Below, in pieces: positions 1 to 10,930 of a stretch of 64,000 nt of DNA. Position 1 is the first letter of the stretch; each line of letters starts with the position of its first letter. The DNA is from Avena insularis. Lineage: Eukaryota > Streptophyta > Magnoliopsida > Poales > Poaceae. The position numbers and the translations under genes are program-made. The notes under the pieces are model-generated. The model did no database searches. It saw nothing but the letters and a program-made list of their open reading frames with translations, and was not told the DNA's origin. The stretch lies in assembly GCA_023614405.1 (NCBI GenBank), contig CM042693.1, positions 154,520,731-154,584,730 on the forward strand, in the 5' to 3' direction.

Positions 1-25
1 AAACATTCTTGAGAAAAATTCTAGT

Positions 26-301
26 TTGAAGGGGGAGCTTGCAAAGTCCACCTTCCCGGAAGGAAACAAATCTCTTGATGAAATTTTGAGTAAGCAAATG
101 TCAAAGAATGAGAAAGGAGGCATGGGCTATGTGGCCAAGGCAAAGATAAAAAACAACAAGAAGATGAAGGCCAAGCCCGCACAAGCAAAACACAAGACCA
201 TTGTGGGTAGTGGCAAAACTATGTCACATGATGACTTTGCGGGAATTGCTAACCCTCACTATGTTTTAATATACGATTATTATGATGATGTTTATGCATA
301 A
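26..301 (+). pseudogene. Copia gag C-terminal fragment
   Basis: A 91-codon open stretch, rich in lysine (MKAKPAQAKHK), ends in a tyrosine-rich segment (NPHYVLIYDYYDDVYA) at a TAA. Beyond the stop the same frame continues with Copia-like sequence (YVGTFDGYIAWSIWVPKT), so the stop is probably a nonsense mutation inside the gag-to-protease linker. I see no CCHC zinc knuckle in the part present. In the family this region joins the nucleocapsid to the protease. The start codon is only the first Met of the open stretch, since the true gag start lies outside the window. Confidence 0.6.
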
Positions 302-444
302 TATGTTGGCACATTTGATGGCTATATTGCTTGGTCTATTTGGGTTCCCAAGACCTTGTTGCTAACAAAAGAGGACCCATTGAAAAATGGGTACCTAAAA
401 ACTAGTTTGATCTCTTATAGAGATCTGCTTCCGGTGGATCAAAG

Positions 445-777
445 TGGGTTCTTGATAGTGGATGCACAAGTCATATGACCGGAAGCAAAGCAATAATGAC
501 GAAGATAAGGCCAAATCATGATCAAATAACCATCACATATGCGGATAAGTCAAGGTATCAGGTAATAGGTCTTGGCAAAGTTATGGTTGCACACGATACT
601 ACCCTCGTGGACATCATGCTTGTTGAGACCCTTGGGTATAATTTACTTTAAGTTTTTGCTCTTGGAAAGATGGGCTTTGGCGTCTTTATTGATAATGATA
701 TTGTGGTCCTCTTGTGGAGAAAGACTCTAAAGGTCGCTTTTGTTGGGTACATCGAAAATGACTTATATGTGGTGTAA
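445..777 (+). pseudogene. Copia protease and protease-integrase linker, interrupted
   Basis: From 445 the frame reads WVLDSGCTSHMTGSK, the aspartic protease active site of Copia polyproteins (D-S-G). It continues through YADKSRYQVIGLGKV and LGYNLL to a TAA at 649-651. The same frame then goes on with recognisable family sequence (MGFGVFIDNDIVV, LYVV) to another stop near 775. The protease would cleave the Gag-Pol precursor in the particle. The in-frame stops make this a pseudogene. The catalytic Asp and the Gly after it are present. Confidence 0.72.
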
Positions 778-801
778 TTTTCCGAGAAAACCACTACAAG
801 T

Positions 802-1119
802 GTGATATGTCTATTCGGAAAGGACGATGTGGGTTGGCTATGGCATCGTCGCCTAGCCCATGTTAATATGAGAACTTTGCAAATCCTACACAAGGGTGGC
901 CATATTTTTGGACTAAAAGAAAATATTTGTTTTGCCAAAGATTGTGTGTGTAGGATGTGTGTTGAAGGAAAGATGCATGATTCTCCCCACAAGCCAAAGA
1001 ACATCATAAAGTCCAACAGGATCTTTGATCTCCTTCATGTGGATCTCTTTGGTCCTCCATCTCATGCTAGTCTTGGTGGGAAGAAATATTGCTTTGCGAT
1101 TGTTGATGACTACTCAAGA
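802..1119 (+). pseudogene. Copia GAG-pre-integrase and integrase core start (interrupted by element C)
   Basis: The open frame contains WLWHRRLAHVN and then CVCRMCVEGK, the His and Cys residues of the zinc-binding HHCC region that precedes the integrase core. HVDLFGPPSHAS follows, carrying the first catalytic Asp of the D-D-E triad. The family sequence stops exactly after DDYSR at 1119. What follows in the same open frame is LTR of element C, so any ORF drawn through to 1353 is a chimera. The second Asp and the Glu would lie downstream and are missing: only 36 bp of A survive on the far side. Confidence 0.85.
1115..1119. repeat. Target-site duplication caaga (left copy, element C)
   Basis: The bases caaga immediately precede the TGTCG start of the left C LTR. 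They recur at 58387-58391, directly after the CA end of the right C LTR. Removing C and one caaga restores the Copia integrase frame. This proves that the two LTRs, 57 kb apart, belong to one insertion. Confidence 0.95.
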
Positions 1120-1601
1120 TGTCGTGGCAATGGCGACGCCAGATGCTGCGAGTATCAGCGAGTAGTAGTGAGAGGGGCAAGGGCGGCCAGCCATCTGCGG
1201 TACGAGATGAGGACGGAGACACAAGGTTTTACCCAGGTTCGCCCCCCGGTGGGTAAAGACCTACTCCTGCTAGTTGAGAGACTACAAGGGTGGCGAGCTC
1301 GGCGACTAGGCGGCGAGTCGATTGGGTGTATGATGGAACGTCAATATAGATAGTACCCTAGGGAGGTTTATATAAGGGTACCTCTTTAGGGTTTATAGAT
1401 CTACAACCGAATTGGATAAGGACTCAGAGGGTTTTGACCTAATCCGACTGGGCCTAGATATGCTTCTGGGCCTTCAGCTTCCTGTCGCCTAGCTCCTTAT
1501 TGGGTCGTGATCCAGTTGCCATCCCGCGGGCCCACTCACTGGGAGTTGGATCTAGTAGGGAACGTCCTGCTAGGCATACCTCATTCGGCATATCCCCATC
1601 A
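1120..1601 (-). repeat. 3' LTR of element C
   Basis: 482 bp, reading TGTCGTGG...CCCCATCA on the + strand. It matches the 492-bp LTR at 57895-58386 at roughly 88%, with an 11-12 bp gap near 1274. A TATA box lies on the minus strand (TTATATAAAC, 1367-1377). The segment is in the 3' position because the PBS adjoins the other LTR. Confidence 0.93.
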
Positions 1602-2060
1602 TTAGTCCCCGAGGCCGTCATTAATTCGTCGCAGGTGTTCTTTGGAAGTCGGAGTATACGGGTCCAATTTGGACACCCAATCGAATCGGTGGTGGACTCC
1701 CTCAATGAAGGAAGGAATCCTCTGTATGTTTCTCCAGTCGCAATATCGGCGACCAATCGAATCACCGTATGGGTGAGTAGTCAAATCGCTGCTCTGGCGA
1801 ATGGGTCGACGAGTCGAGTAGACGAAGTTGGACCGTCATTTTTAGTCAAACTAGCCATTGGGTAACCCAACGGTAATATTGGCGTAATCACCGCGGGGTA
1901 ACGGCTCCTCCAAACTGGCGGGAAGCAACTACTATATAAGGAGAGTGACGGGGGAGTTGCGAATATTCCTCACATTTCCTCCGATCCCGTGCACCCTTTA
2001 GTTTTCCATTCTCCTTCGACCCAGAATCCTCAGAGCGAGTGAATCCAGATCCTCTTTTCA
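1602..2060 (+). promoter_or_regulatory. Polypurine-tract side and antisense-gene promoter of element C
   Basis: On the minus strand the sequence touching the 3' LTR reads CTCGGGGACTAA, the probable polypurine tract for plus-strand priming. On the + strand a TATA box (TATATAAG) lies at 1933-1940, about 165 bp before the ATG at 2103 of the antisense gene. The B copies have a TATA box in the same place. No ORF in this stretch is convincing. Confidence 0.6.
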
Positions 2061-2973
2061 ATGGTGCCTCCGAAGGAACAATGGGGCAGATCCAAGTGCA
2101 CCATGGCATCCCTGAAATCGTTCCAAGACACGAGGATCCTCTGCAAGGGGAAGTGGCGGATCCCTTCGGCCGGGGAGGCAGAGCCAGATCCTCGCACCGG
2201 CGAATTCATCTGCTTCACTAGCCACCTAGAGAGGGGGCTTGGGTTACCCACTTTAATCTTCTTCCGGCGGTTCTGCGCCTATTACACCATCAAGCCCTCT
2301 GATCTGGGGCCCATAGTATCGAGCAACTCACCATATTCGTGGCATTCTGTGAGTGCTACCTGGGATGCCGCCCCTACTTTCCCCTGTGGTAGGAGCTATT
2401 CCATGGGTGCGTCGGTCGCGAAGGAGCTGGCGGCCTGATGTTGGCAGGAGGTGGCCTCACCTTACTGTTGAAATCCAAGGCCCCCTTCCTCGACCTCATG
2501 CTGCCGAATAAGGCGGACAACAAGTGGAAGAAGTACTGGTTCTATGTCCACGAGTTGACACCAGATGGCAAGGTGTCGCTCCAAACATACACCACCGACA
2601 GGAGCGAGCCGTGTCGGCTGTAGGTGACCAAGCTTCCCCATGACCAGAGGATGGCCGTGGATGAGATGCTAACTCAGATCTGGTCGCTGAAGAAGGAGGG
2701 GCTGGAGACTATAAACTTGTACAATTGTTGGCTCGGATGGCGATTGGTGCCGCTAGCTAGCCGATCCCACTGGATGTACGAGTACACCAGCAGGGAGGAC
2801 AAAACAAAGGTCTGCATCGCTGACTGGAGTGCTGACGACTATGTCGCCGCGCTGAAGAAAATCACCGACACGGGAAGCGCCAGGCGCCTACGGTGAGCTC
2901 TTACCGTTTCTTGATTTTGGAGTTGCATAAGTGCAGAAGTGGTTTTCTGACGGTTTATGTCTTTCTCAGTTGT

Positions 2974-4255
2974 TGAAGGGATACGGGTAGGCTACACTAG
3001 CGCAAATCATAAAAATTTCTACCGCGTATACCAGGATTACTGTTGTCATAGATCACGGGATTACCACTAGACGCGCAGTTGCGGAATTGATGAAGCGCGT
3101 CGAGGCAGTGCAGACGTTCCACGTCTCCTCCTTGTCCTCGTCCCACGAGAAGCTCCCCTTGCACGGCTCGTCCAAGCGCTACAGATGCAGCACCTTCGAG
3201 GTATCCACACATACAGGGTGGAAGCGTCAGACGCTGGACTGCTAGGTCCGCGCGTGCAACACAGGCGTGAGGAGTGGCGGCTGGGAATGATCTGAGGTCT
3301 TAACCCTGGTCAGCTCGCCCCACCCTCTCTTATATAGGTGTCCCTAGTGGGCTTCTACATTAGCAGCCCATTAGTAGCCTAAGCCTAGTCTAATTCGGAT
3401 CCAATCCTCATTAGGCTTCCATCCCCTTAAGTGTGTGACCCTATAGGTTCATATGCGTATAGACATGACACGATACACTTATTATGTCAATAGTTGGTAG
3501 CGGCCTCTAGCAAGACGTGCCAACTCCTAAACGCATACAAAGATCATATCGGACGAACCATCACAAGGTTTAGTACATGTCTTTCCCTTTGCCTCACGAT
3601 AAGCTGACCTCCCTTTCTCGATACCGTGATTCGGAATCCCTTTACTAGGTTAACTCTTAACCATATGTAGCACGGCAATGCATTTCTGGATCCGATCACT
3701 CGAGGGGCCCAGAGATATCTCTCTCAAGTAGAGAGGGGAAAATCCCATCTTGATTGACCATGCCTTGCAGCATGCTTTAGGACAAACCCGAAAGCCACCT
3801 TTATAACTACCCGATTCATGCAGCGTTTGATAGCCCCAAAGTAGGTCGATCCACATCTCAAGTACATGCGACAATCTCAGGTCTAAGGACAAAACGTACA
3901 CGATGTGTAGAGAGAGAGCTGCAACTAATTGCCAGTCTCAAGTTGGGTCAGTCCAACCCCATGTTCATAACATGTGTCCACATCATTGGTTTGACATCTC
4001 CATGTCTATGACTTGCGAAACATAGTCATCAACCAATCGATGTGCTAGTCTAATATTCACATGTGTCCTCACATGAACTCCGACTAGGGACAACTCTTAA
4101 ATAACCATACAAGTAAAGAGTTTCACAAACAATTCACACAATTGCCAATCAATACAAGTTGCCTGATATGGATATTCAAGGAACATTACAATAACTCATG
4201 GATACATATGAAATATAATCATCTCTATGATTGCCTCTAGGGCATATTTCCTTCA
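2974..4255 (-). mobile_element. Solo LTR S of a Copia element (BARE/Angela-like start)
   Basis: 1,282 bp with perfect TGAAGG...CCTTCA ends and a 5-bp TSD gttgt (2969-2973 and 4256-4260). On the minus strand it begins TGAAGGAAATATGCCCTAGAG, which resembles the start of Triticeae Copia LTRs of the BARE/Angela group. A minus-strand TATA box (CTATATAAG) lies near 3327-3338. There is no internal domain or second LTR, so it is a solo LTR left by LTR-LTR recombination. It lies inside an intron of the antisense gene of C. Short ORFs within it are chance. Confidence 0.9.
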
Positions 4256-5510
4256 GTTGTTTTAGGTCTTAGAGGGCTGGCTTCCTCCCTCCAATGAAGA
4301 GAGCTCCAAGGAGGTCGGAGAGGACTCCGACGAGTCCTCCAACGATGAAGACGAGGCGGTGGAGGTCATCGCACCCTCGCTTGCGGCTCGGAAGACCCGC
4401 GGGTAGAAGCAACACGAACTCGAGGCTAGCCGGAGCCTTGAGGGACTCTAAGGAGATGAAGGCGACGCGCAGGAGTACAGTTCGCAGCGCATGGCCACTT
4501 CGGTGAAGACCACTCGCAAGGTGAAGTCGCCGGCGAGGAAGAAGGTGCCGAGGGCACCATCATTGCCCAGTTCGATGGCCAACTTCGACTCGGACATCGA
4601 GTCCGACAATGTGGAGGCCGAAGCTTTGACGAAGGCTGCAGAGGCGACAGAGCCAAGGGACGAGGACGTGGTGGAAGGTGAAGTCCCCCTCGCGGCGATC
4701 CCGCCGCCATTCTCGGTGGTCCCAGGGCTTGGGGGCGCTCTGACTGCAGAGACGTCTCCACGAAGGAGGTGCCGAAGCCGACGCCGACTGGGCTGGAAGT
4801 TCACGTAGCTGCGGCCTCATCATCAAAGAAGCCGTCGGTATCACGGTCTTCGTCCATGTTCGAGACGGACATCAGTTGCAAACTAGGCGCAGAGTTGGAG
4901 AAGCCGGCGCACATCCGCACCATTTTGCTCTTCATTCCGGTCACCAAGTAAGCCCTTGCCGAGTCGATTTGGAGTAAGTTTTTGTAGTTATTGATGGAGT
5001 CACTGACCGTGCCTTTTTGAAGGACTGGAGTGAAGAAGATTGGTCACCCTTCGGTGGCCAAGGTACCGCCCATCGCTGCCGTGGGAGAAGTCGACCCTTC
5101 CAAGAAGAGGAGGGGTGATGAAGCCAAGGCACCCGCCGAGGGCGTGAAGAAGAAGAAGGCTAACGAGTCCATCATAGCCGTGGAAGAGTTGACCGCCGCA
5201 CCAACAGAAGCATCGGTTGAGGTCACTTCAGTCGCGGAGGCCGATGTGGTTGCGGGGTCATAGTCTAGTGATTGGACCGCGTTGATTGGGGCGTCAGAGC
5301 CCGCGGCTAGTGCTCCAGGGGCGATGGCAGCGACCTTTCCTTGCTTCACGACGAGGGCCTCTATTATAGCAGTGGGACGCAGCCGCCTCAGGTGCCCAAA
5401 ATCTTGGATGTGGTCGTCGGGCAGTGACGCGGGCGAACATCGTTCGTGTTGCCGTCAGTAGATGATGTCGAGCTGCACAACATGTTGGGTGTAGCCATCC
5501 AGGTACGTCT

Positions 5511-5751
5511 AGTCCCCGAGGATCTACTCGCTGAATTTTAGCGGGTGGATCCTTATATATTTTGATGTCCAGTCCCCGAGTGGCTAGTCGCTGAATTTCA
5601 GCGGCTAGGCACTTAGAAACTCTGATGTCCAGTCACCGAGTGGCTAGTTGCTGAATTTCAGTGGCTAGGCACTTAGAAACTTTGATGATCCAGTCCCCGA
5701 GTGGCTAGTCGCTGAATTTCAGCGGCTAGGCACTTAGAAACTTTGATGTCC
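5511..5751. repeat. 60-bp tandem repeat, 4 copies, PPT-like motif in each
   Basis: Units start at 5511, 5571, 5631 and 5692. Each begins agtccccgag (one has agtcaccgag) and continues through ctgaattt and cttagaaactttgatgtcc. The first unit is the most diverged, and the third has one extra base. On the minus strand each unit carries CTCGGGGACT, the same string that abuts the 3' LTR as the probable polypurine tract. The array lies in an intron of the antisense gene. Confidence 0.88.
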
Positions 5752-6992
5752 ACTAACGCGTGTCTCCTCTTCGCAGGGCCTTCAACGTGAGTCGTCAGAG
5801 CGACTGGCTGTGAAGGAACACTTGGAGCGTGACCTCTTCTCCGTACAGGAGGTGAAAAGCACCTTCAGGCGACTGCTGGTAGGTGTTCGAGTGTTTGGTT
5901 TGCTTCCCTAGTTGCATCGTGTGGAATTTCACTTTGATTTTCTTTGTAGTGGACCAATCTTCCACGATTGCCAAGGCCCATGAGGGTCTCGTCCCCACCT
6001 ACGAACTGGAGACTGCCAAGTCTTCGCTAACCACTACGGAGGAACAGATGGCGGTTGGAGAGGGAGCTTAAGGCTGCGAAGGTGGAAGCGACTTTGACGG
6101 AGGAGCGGGCCAAGGCTGTTGTGGTGGCAGCAGCAAACGAACGGAAAGTTTCTGACGCTCTCGTTGCTGGTCTGCAGGACCAGTTGACGGCCCTGTAGTA
6201 CTTCACTATGGGTCTCTGCCGACCGCTTCTTGGTGAGTATTTCGTAAGGATCTTTCATGTAGTGGCGAGTCGATTTGCCGGAAAGTCCCCGGGCGGGCGA
6301 GTCATTTCAAATACGAGTCCCTAGACTGGCGAGTCGCTGAGCCGGCGAGTCCCCGATCAGGGGAAGTTGAGGATTGTTCCCTTCTTGGTTCTGATTTGGT
6401 TTTCCTTTGCAGGGAAATTTGCAGTGGAGATCCTGAAGTACAGTCGTACGATGCCAAGAAGTGTGCATCCATGATGGTGGATTCGGCCGCCCTCTCGGTG
6501 ACGTGCATCCGTGCTGTTCTCCAGGGGATCTCGCCCACCGATGTGATCCCTAGCAAGCTGACGGAGGTATGGCGCTATCTTGAGGAGGCTCCGGCGATGG
6601 TCAAGTGGATGGCGCGGTCAGCTATTCGCCATGGAGCCACGACTGCACTGAGTCTCGGGCTCGTGCACTTCCTCGACGATTTCGACCTCGATGACGTCAC
6701 CAGTGGATACCCGTCAGCAACCGGCTCGGTGGAGATCTCCGAGGTTTTGAAGCTGACCGCGAGGGCGACCGCGTACTCCGAGCGGGTGCTGGCAATGGGC
6801 GATCTGCTGCCGTACCAGGAGACGGTGGTGGCGTCGAATGACCCCGAGCCGGTGCACCACAACCTCAAGTCGGAGAAGCCGTTTCGGTCAGAGATCGCGA
6901 AGAGCCTGACAATGTACCCGACGAATCCGTGGAAACCCTTCATCCGGGTCCACGGTGGTGGCGGCGCGTCGACCTCGAAGTCTGCAGAATGA

Positions 6993-7713
6993 GAATTTGC
7001 CGAGTGGCTTTTGTATTAGTACAAGTAGACCTGTATAAGTCCTTGACTGCAAACAACATATTTTGCTGCTAAAGGAATGAGAATGTGTTGGGTCAGTTCG
7101 ACTTGATTTTGTTTTGTTTGCTGAACGATTCCCGGAGCGCGTCCGCCCTTTAATGAGGTTTACCTCACGTTTTGTATGTTTGGTTGTTTTTAGACCATTA
7201 ATTAGTTAGGGTCGACTCGATGTGGCTTGGAAAGCCAGTCGCTTGGCGAGTCCGGGGTACGCTCTCATACTTGGTTTGTTCCCGAGCCGCGTGGGTTTAG
7301 ACTAAGGCGAGTCCCCGAGCGTGGTACTTAACCGTTCGAGTTGCTGTGCCGATGATGTGGAGAACTGGTCGCTATAGGAAGCGTATACAATTGTCTTGGC
7401 CCGGCGGGCCAGTCGGGCGAGGAGACTCCGATGGGGGCTTTGGGTTGGAGTTTTAGTGGACGACAGAGCCCGAATACTTTTGGTGCCCCGTGTCGCACTA
7501 ATTGGCCGTGCCTGTCACTCAGCCAAGGGTTGACTTCTATGGCTAGCATATTGCTGTATTTACGAGTGTGGTTGGCACAGGACTTGGATAGTAAGCACAA
7601 TTTGTGTGAGTCGGATGTACTATATATTTTATGGCGGGGGAATATAGGTCGGAGTTCTACGTGTAGAACTTTCTTAGGAGATTTACATTCCACGTCCGCT
7701 TGAAGTCGAGCTG
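6993..7713. other. Convergent spacer between the antisense gene and integrase of C
   Basis: There is no convincing coding sequence. It lies just after the stop of the antisense gene (+) and before the end of the integrase region (minus), so it must hold both 3' UTRs. Further copies of the tccccgag motif occur, for instance near 7310. Short ORFs here have no family features. Confidence 0.6.
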
Positions 7714-8770
7714 ACCATTGCCTCAAACTTCGATGAGGTGGTAGGCATTGTTGCCAAGGACTCGCCATATGGCGAATGGTCCCTCCCATGGGGGAGAGAG
7801 CTTGTGCATGCCCTTCTTGTCCTGGATCAGTCGCAGGACCAGGTCGCCTTCCTGGAAGGTGTGAGTCTGGACTCGGCGGCTGTGGTAGCGGTGGATCCCC
7901 TGCTGATAGATGGAGGTGCGGGAGCGAGCTAGGTCACATGCTTCGTCGAGCTGGTCAACCCCGTATTGCCTTGCGAGCTTGTTGTCGGCCTCCGTTAGTT
8001 GACGACCCAGGGCGAATCGTGCTCCAGGTCAGTCGGCATGACAGCTTCAGCGCTGTATACCATGAAGAAGGTTATGAACCCAGTCGACCGGTTGATGGAG
8101 GTGCGGATTCCCCATATGGCGGAGGGGAGCTGTTCGACCCAACACCCCATAGGTTGCTCGAGGGGAACTTGCAATCACGGCTTGAGGCCATGGAGTATGC
8201 TTTGATTGACGCGTTCTTCCTAGCCATTCGACTCCAAGGTGGGAGACTGAGGCGAGGTCGAGCGTATGTTGTGCTCCTCGCAGAATTCATCTATGGCACC
8301 CATTGCAAAGTTGGTGCCGTTATCCGTGATGATGTTGTGCGGGAATCCATAGCGGTAGATGAGCTTGCAGAGGAATTTGGCCACGGTCTTCCCGTCGCAT
8401 TTCCGGACTGGCTTGGCTTCGACCCATTTGGTGAATTTGTCGACTGCGACTAGGAGGTGGGTGTAGCCAGAGGGGGCCTTCTTGAAGGGGCTCACCATGT
8501 TCATGCCCCATACGGCGAATGTCCAGGTGATGGGGATCGTCTTGAGCGCCGAGCTGGGTATGTGCGTATGGTTGGCGTACTTCTGGCACCCAACGCAGCG
8601 TTGGACGATGTCGATGGCGTCGGCGTGCGCAGTGAGCTAGTAGAATCCATGTCGCATGGCCTTGGCGACCAGAGACCGGGCACCAGCGTGGTGGCCGCCG
8701 GTGCCAGCGTGGATGTCTTTGAGGATCTTGCGCCCTTCCGTAGGTTGGACACAACGCTGGAACACGCCTG
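7714..8770 (-). pseudogene. Integrase of element C, broken
   Basis: Reading downward on the minus strand, the zinc-binding region comes first (GGHHAGARSLVAKAM ... CVGCQKYA), with an in-frame TAG at a Trp position near 8640. The core follows: WGMNMVSPF has Asn where the first catalytic Asp belongs (the B copies read WGLDM). IITDNGTN carries the second Asp, and ERVNQ the Glu. Near 8220 the frame shifts into a C-terminal domain with family features (FFMVYSAEA, YHSRRVQ, FQEGDLVLRL, LSPPWEGPF), ending near 7714. In an intact element it would insert the cDNA into the chromosome. The D-to-N change, stop and frameshifts make it inactive. Confidence 0.82.
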
Positions 8771-9890
8771 TTATGCTACGTAGGATGGGCTTTGCCGAGC
8801 CGACCCGATGCGGGAGAGAGCCTTGGCTTCCTTGTTCTTGCGCCTGTCGATCCACTCGATAGAGTAGCCGGCGAAGTGGCCTCCCAGCTGGTCCACTGCT
8901 TGGCGAGATGCCGCCATGGTGGGGGATACGGCGTCGCAGGTACCGCTGACTTGCATGAAGACGAGGTCGGAGTCGCCATAGCACCATAGGCGATTGACAT
9001 TCATCTCCTTGGCGGCCCACATGCCGTGAAGGAGGGCCTCGTACTCGGCCATGTTGTTGGTGCAGGGGGTGAAGTCGAGGTATAGCACGTAGCGGAGCTT
9101 GTCGCCTTTGGGTGAGGTGAATATGATTCCTGCCCCTGCGCTGTCTACATTCTTGGACCCTTCGAAGTGCAGCGACCTGTAGTGCAGGTATGGAAGCTTC
9201 TCCTGGTGCTGTGCCTCCTCCCAGTTGGCGAGGAAGTCAGTGAGATCCTGCGACTTTATCGCCTTACGCGGCTCGTACTTAATGTTGTGGACGCCGATTT
9301 CGATGGCCCACTTGGCGACCCGCCTAGTCGCCTCGCGGTTGCGGATGATGTCTTGCAGTGGCGCAGAGGAGACGCCTGTGATTGGGTGCTCCTGAAAGTA
9401 GTGCGGTAGCCGCCGCTAGGCTCGGAAGACCGCGTATACCAGTTTCTGGTACTGCGGGTAGCGTTGTCGTGAGTCCATGAGGACTTCACTGATGTAGTAG
9501 ACTGGTCGCTGTACGGGGTGCTCCTTGCCCTCCTCCGGTTGTTCGATGACCATGACGGTGCTTACGACTCGCGTGGATGCCGCGATGTAAACGAGCATCG
9601 TCTCCTTGTCAATGGGGGCGGCGAGTAGGGGAGCGGCAAGTAGCAATTCTTTGAGTGTGTTGAGCGCGTCGTCGTCCTCCTTGTCCCATTGGAACGTGGG
9701 GTTCTTGCGCATCAGGCGGTAGAGAGGCACCGCCTTCTCGTCTAGCCGAGGGATGAAGTGACTGAGAGCCGCGACTAGCCAGGCCAGCTTCTGGACTTCG
9801 TGGACGCACTCGAGTTTCCTGAGTCATGTGATCGTGTCGATCTTGGTGGGGTTCGCATTGATCCCTCGCTTGCGATCCCCTATACTTCTG
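8771..9890 (-). pseudogene. RT C-terminal part and RNase H of element C (RT core deleted)
   Basis: From about 9890 downward the sequence enters RT near its end (GINANPTKI, then VQKLAWLVAALSHFIPRLDEKA). It continues through the RT-RNase H connection (FQWDKEDDDALNTL, RPVYYISEVL, YFQEHPI) and a plant-type RNase H (TNNMAEYEALLHG, CYGDSDLV). The RNase H opens LHFEGSK, with Glu where the B copies have Asp (MHFDGSK in B2). The fingers and palm of RT, including any YxDD, are absent: the protease region joins directly to the GINANP segment. RT and RNase H would copy the genomic RNA into DNA. Confidence 0.83.
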
Positions 9891-10930
9891 GGTCATCACC
9901 AGCTCAACAGTGTGGCTGTGCGTGGTGGCCTCGAAGGCTGTCGACCCGACATTCTCCGCGTTGGGATTCTTCAGGATTGTGGGGTCGTCTTTGTCGACCC
10001 CGCTCGCGTATCTGGCGAGCTCCTCTGCGTGGTTGGTTTTTGCGGAGATGAAGGTGTCCATGAGCTGTGCGCCTTTTTCTTCACACTCGATGGCCATGTT
10101 GGGGTCGCCGTGGACGGTGATGATGCCGCATGGTCCTGGGATCTTCATCATGTTGTACGTGTAGTGCGGTGCTGCCATGAATTTGGCAAATGCTTGTCGC
10201 CTCAGGATGCAGTGGTAGGGATTGTTGAAGTTCACTAGCTCGAAGACGATCCGCTCGGTGCGGAAGTTAGCGGGTGTGCCGAAGGTGACTGGCACCGTCA
10301 CCTTGCTGATCGAATACGCTTTCCGACCAGGGACGATGCCGTGGAAGGTCATGAGAGTCGTTTTGATCATCGAATGCGGGAGCTGCAGCCACCTGAATGT
10401 GTCTAGGTAGAGGATATTGATGGAGCTCCCGCCTTCCATCAATGTCTTAGGGAGCCAGTAGTCACCTACTTTGGGATTGACTATCAGGCTGACTCGCTTG
10501 GGGTACTCGATATGTGGATAGTAGTCCTTGTGGCTCCATGTCATGCGCTGCTTGGACCAATTGAGGAAGCGAGGGATGTCGATCTGGGTCACCGCATTGA
10601 CGGCAACGACGCGGGCGATGACCTTCTTATCGCGCTTGGTGCCGAGTCCGATGAAGGTGTGTAGCGAGCCGACATCGTTGCCGAATGCCCAGGCATTTGG
10701 CAGGTTGTTGTTGGGGTCCTCCCTTGCTCGCCATGACTTCTCGATCTCCTTTAGAGAGTGGCAGTCGGTGGTGGTATGTGTCGCGGGTTTCCCCTCACTA
10801 CTATGGAAAACACAGGGCTGGTTGAGGAGAGCCGTGGGGTCAAATTTCAGCCTCGCCAGGTAGTTTCCGCTATCACAGTGGTTTCCTCCGTCGCGGCGGA
10901 ACCTCTTGGGGTCGCGTGGCGCATAGCTGA
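9891..10930 (-). pseudogene. Protease region of element C and gag-protease linker
   Basis: The open frame contains YAPRDPKRFRRDGG near its top and the protease segment LMEGGSSINILYLDTF at about 10390-10435. In B1 and B2 the protease site reads MVDSGSSINIMYL, so C has Glu for the catalytic Asp and Gly for Ser. FHGIVPGRKAYS and MMKIPGPCGIITVHGD follow, typical of retropepsins of this group. The upstream gag continues on the other side of element D (at 23015): with D and one TSD removed, the frame reads through as VDFVAN then YAPRDP. An open frame continuing up to 11114 crosses into the LTR of D and is a chimera there. Confidence 0.85.

Larger units (their letters stand above)
1..1119 (+). mobile_element. 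Copia LTR retrotransposon A, left part (interrupted)
   Basis: This is the internal part of a Ty1/Copia element on the + strand, entering from outside the window. Translated pieces follow Copia order: a lysine-rich gag tail, an aspartic protease (LDSGCTSHMTG), the GAG-pre-integrase region (WLWHRRLAHVN) and the start of the integrase core (HVDLFGP ... DDYSR). The frame breaks off at 1119, where element C inserted. It resumes at 58387, where the next codons read YTWVYFLKLN after the duplicated caaga. The Copia order (integrase before RT) and the SHMTG protease suggest a SIRE/Maximus-like lineage, from memory only. It is the oldest layer of the nest. Confidence 0.88.
2061..6992 (+). pseudogene. 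Antisense Transposase_28-type gene of element C (multi-exon, broken)
   Basis: Not part of gag-pol, and on the opposite strand to it. Exon 1 (Met at 2061, or more likely 2103) holds the N-terminal domain, with segments such as LERGLGLPTLIFFRRFCAYY and IKPSDLGP, of the family annotated in grasses as putative gypsy-type transposon (Transposase_28). TGA at 2436-2438 and TAG near 2621 break it. The domain resumes (WKKYWFYV, YNCWLGWRLVPL, YEYTSRED) up to about 2893, where a GTGAGC donor follows. The solo LTR S sits in the intron, and an acceptor (ttttag) lies before 4267. Then come an acidic stretch (EESSKEVGEDSDESSNDEDE), a lysine-rich exon (5030-5263), a tandem-repeat intron and a last exon (6396-6992) containing VKWMARSAIRHGATTALSL, ending in TGA. 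Function is unknown; in the family the gene is transcribed antisense to pol. Confidence 0.78.

Noticed and set aside
648..1016. A 122-codon minus-strand ORF
   Set aside because: It is a shadow of the Copia pre-integrase region on the + strand, which has clear family motifs.
802..1353. A single 183-codon + strand ORF
   Set aside because: Codons after 1119 are LTR of element C, so it is a chimera, not a gene.
4426..5349. Several GC-rich minus-strand ORFs (4426-4844, 5044-5349)
   Set aside because: They are shadows of the antisense-gene exons of C on the + strand and have no motif of their own.
5511..5751. A CRISPR-like array
   Set aside because: The 60-bp units are contiguous, with no unique spacers, in a plant element.
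10926..10930. A perfect TSD for element D
   Set aside because: The flanks gctga and gccgg match at only 3 of 5 bases. The frame argument supports an eroded TSD, but it is not perfect.
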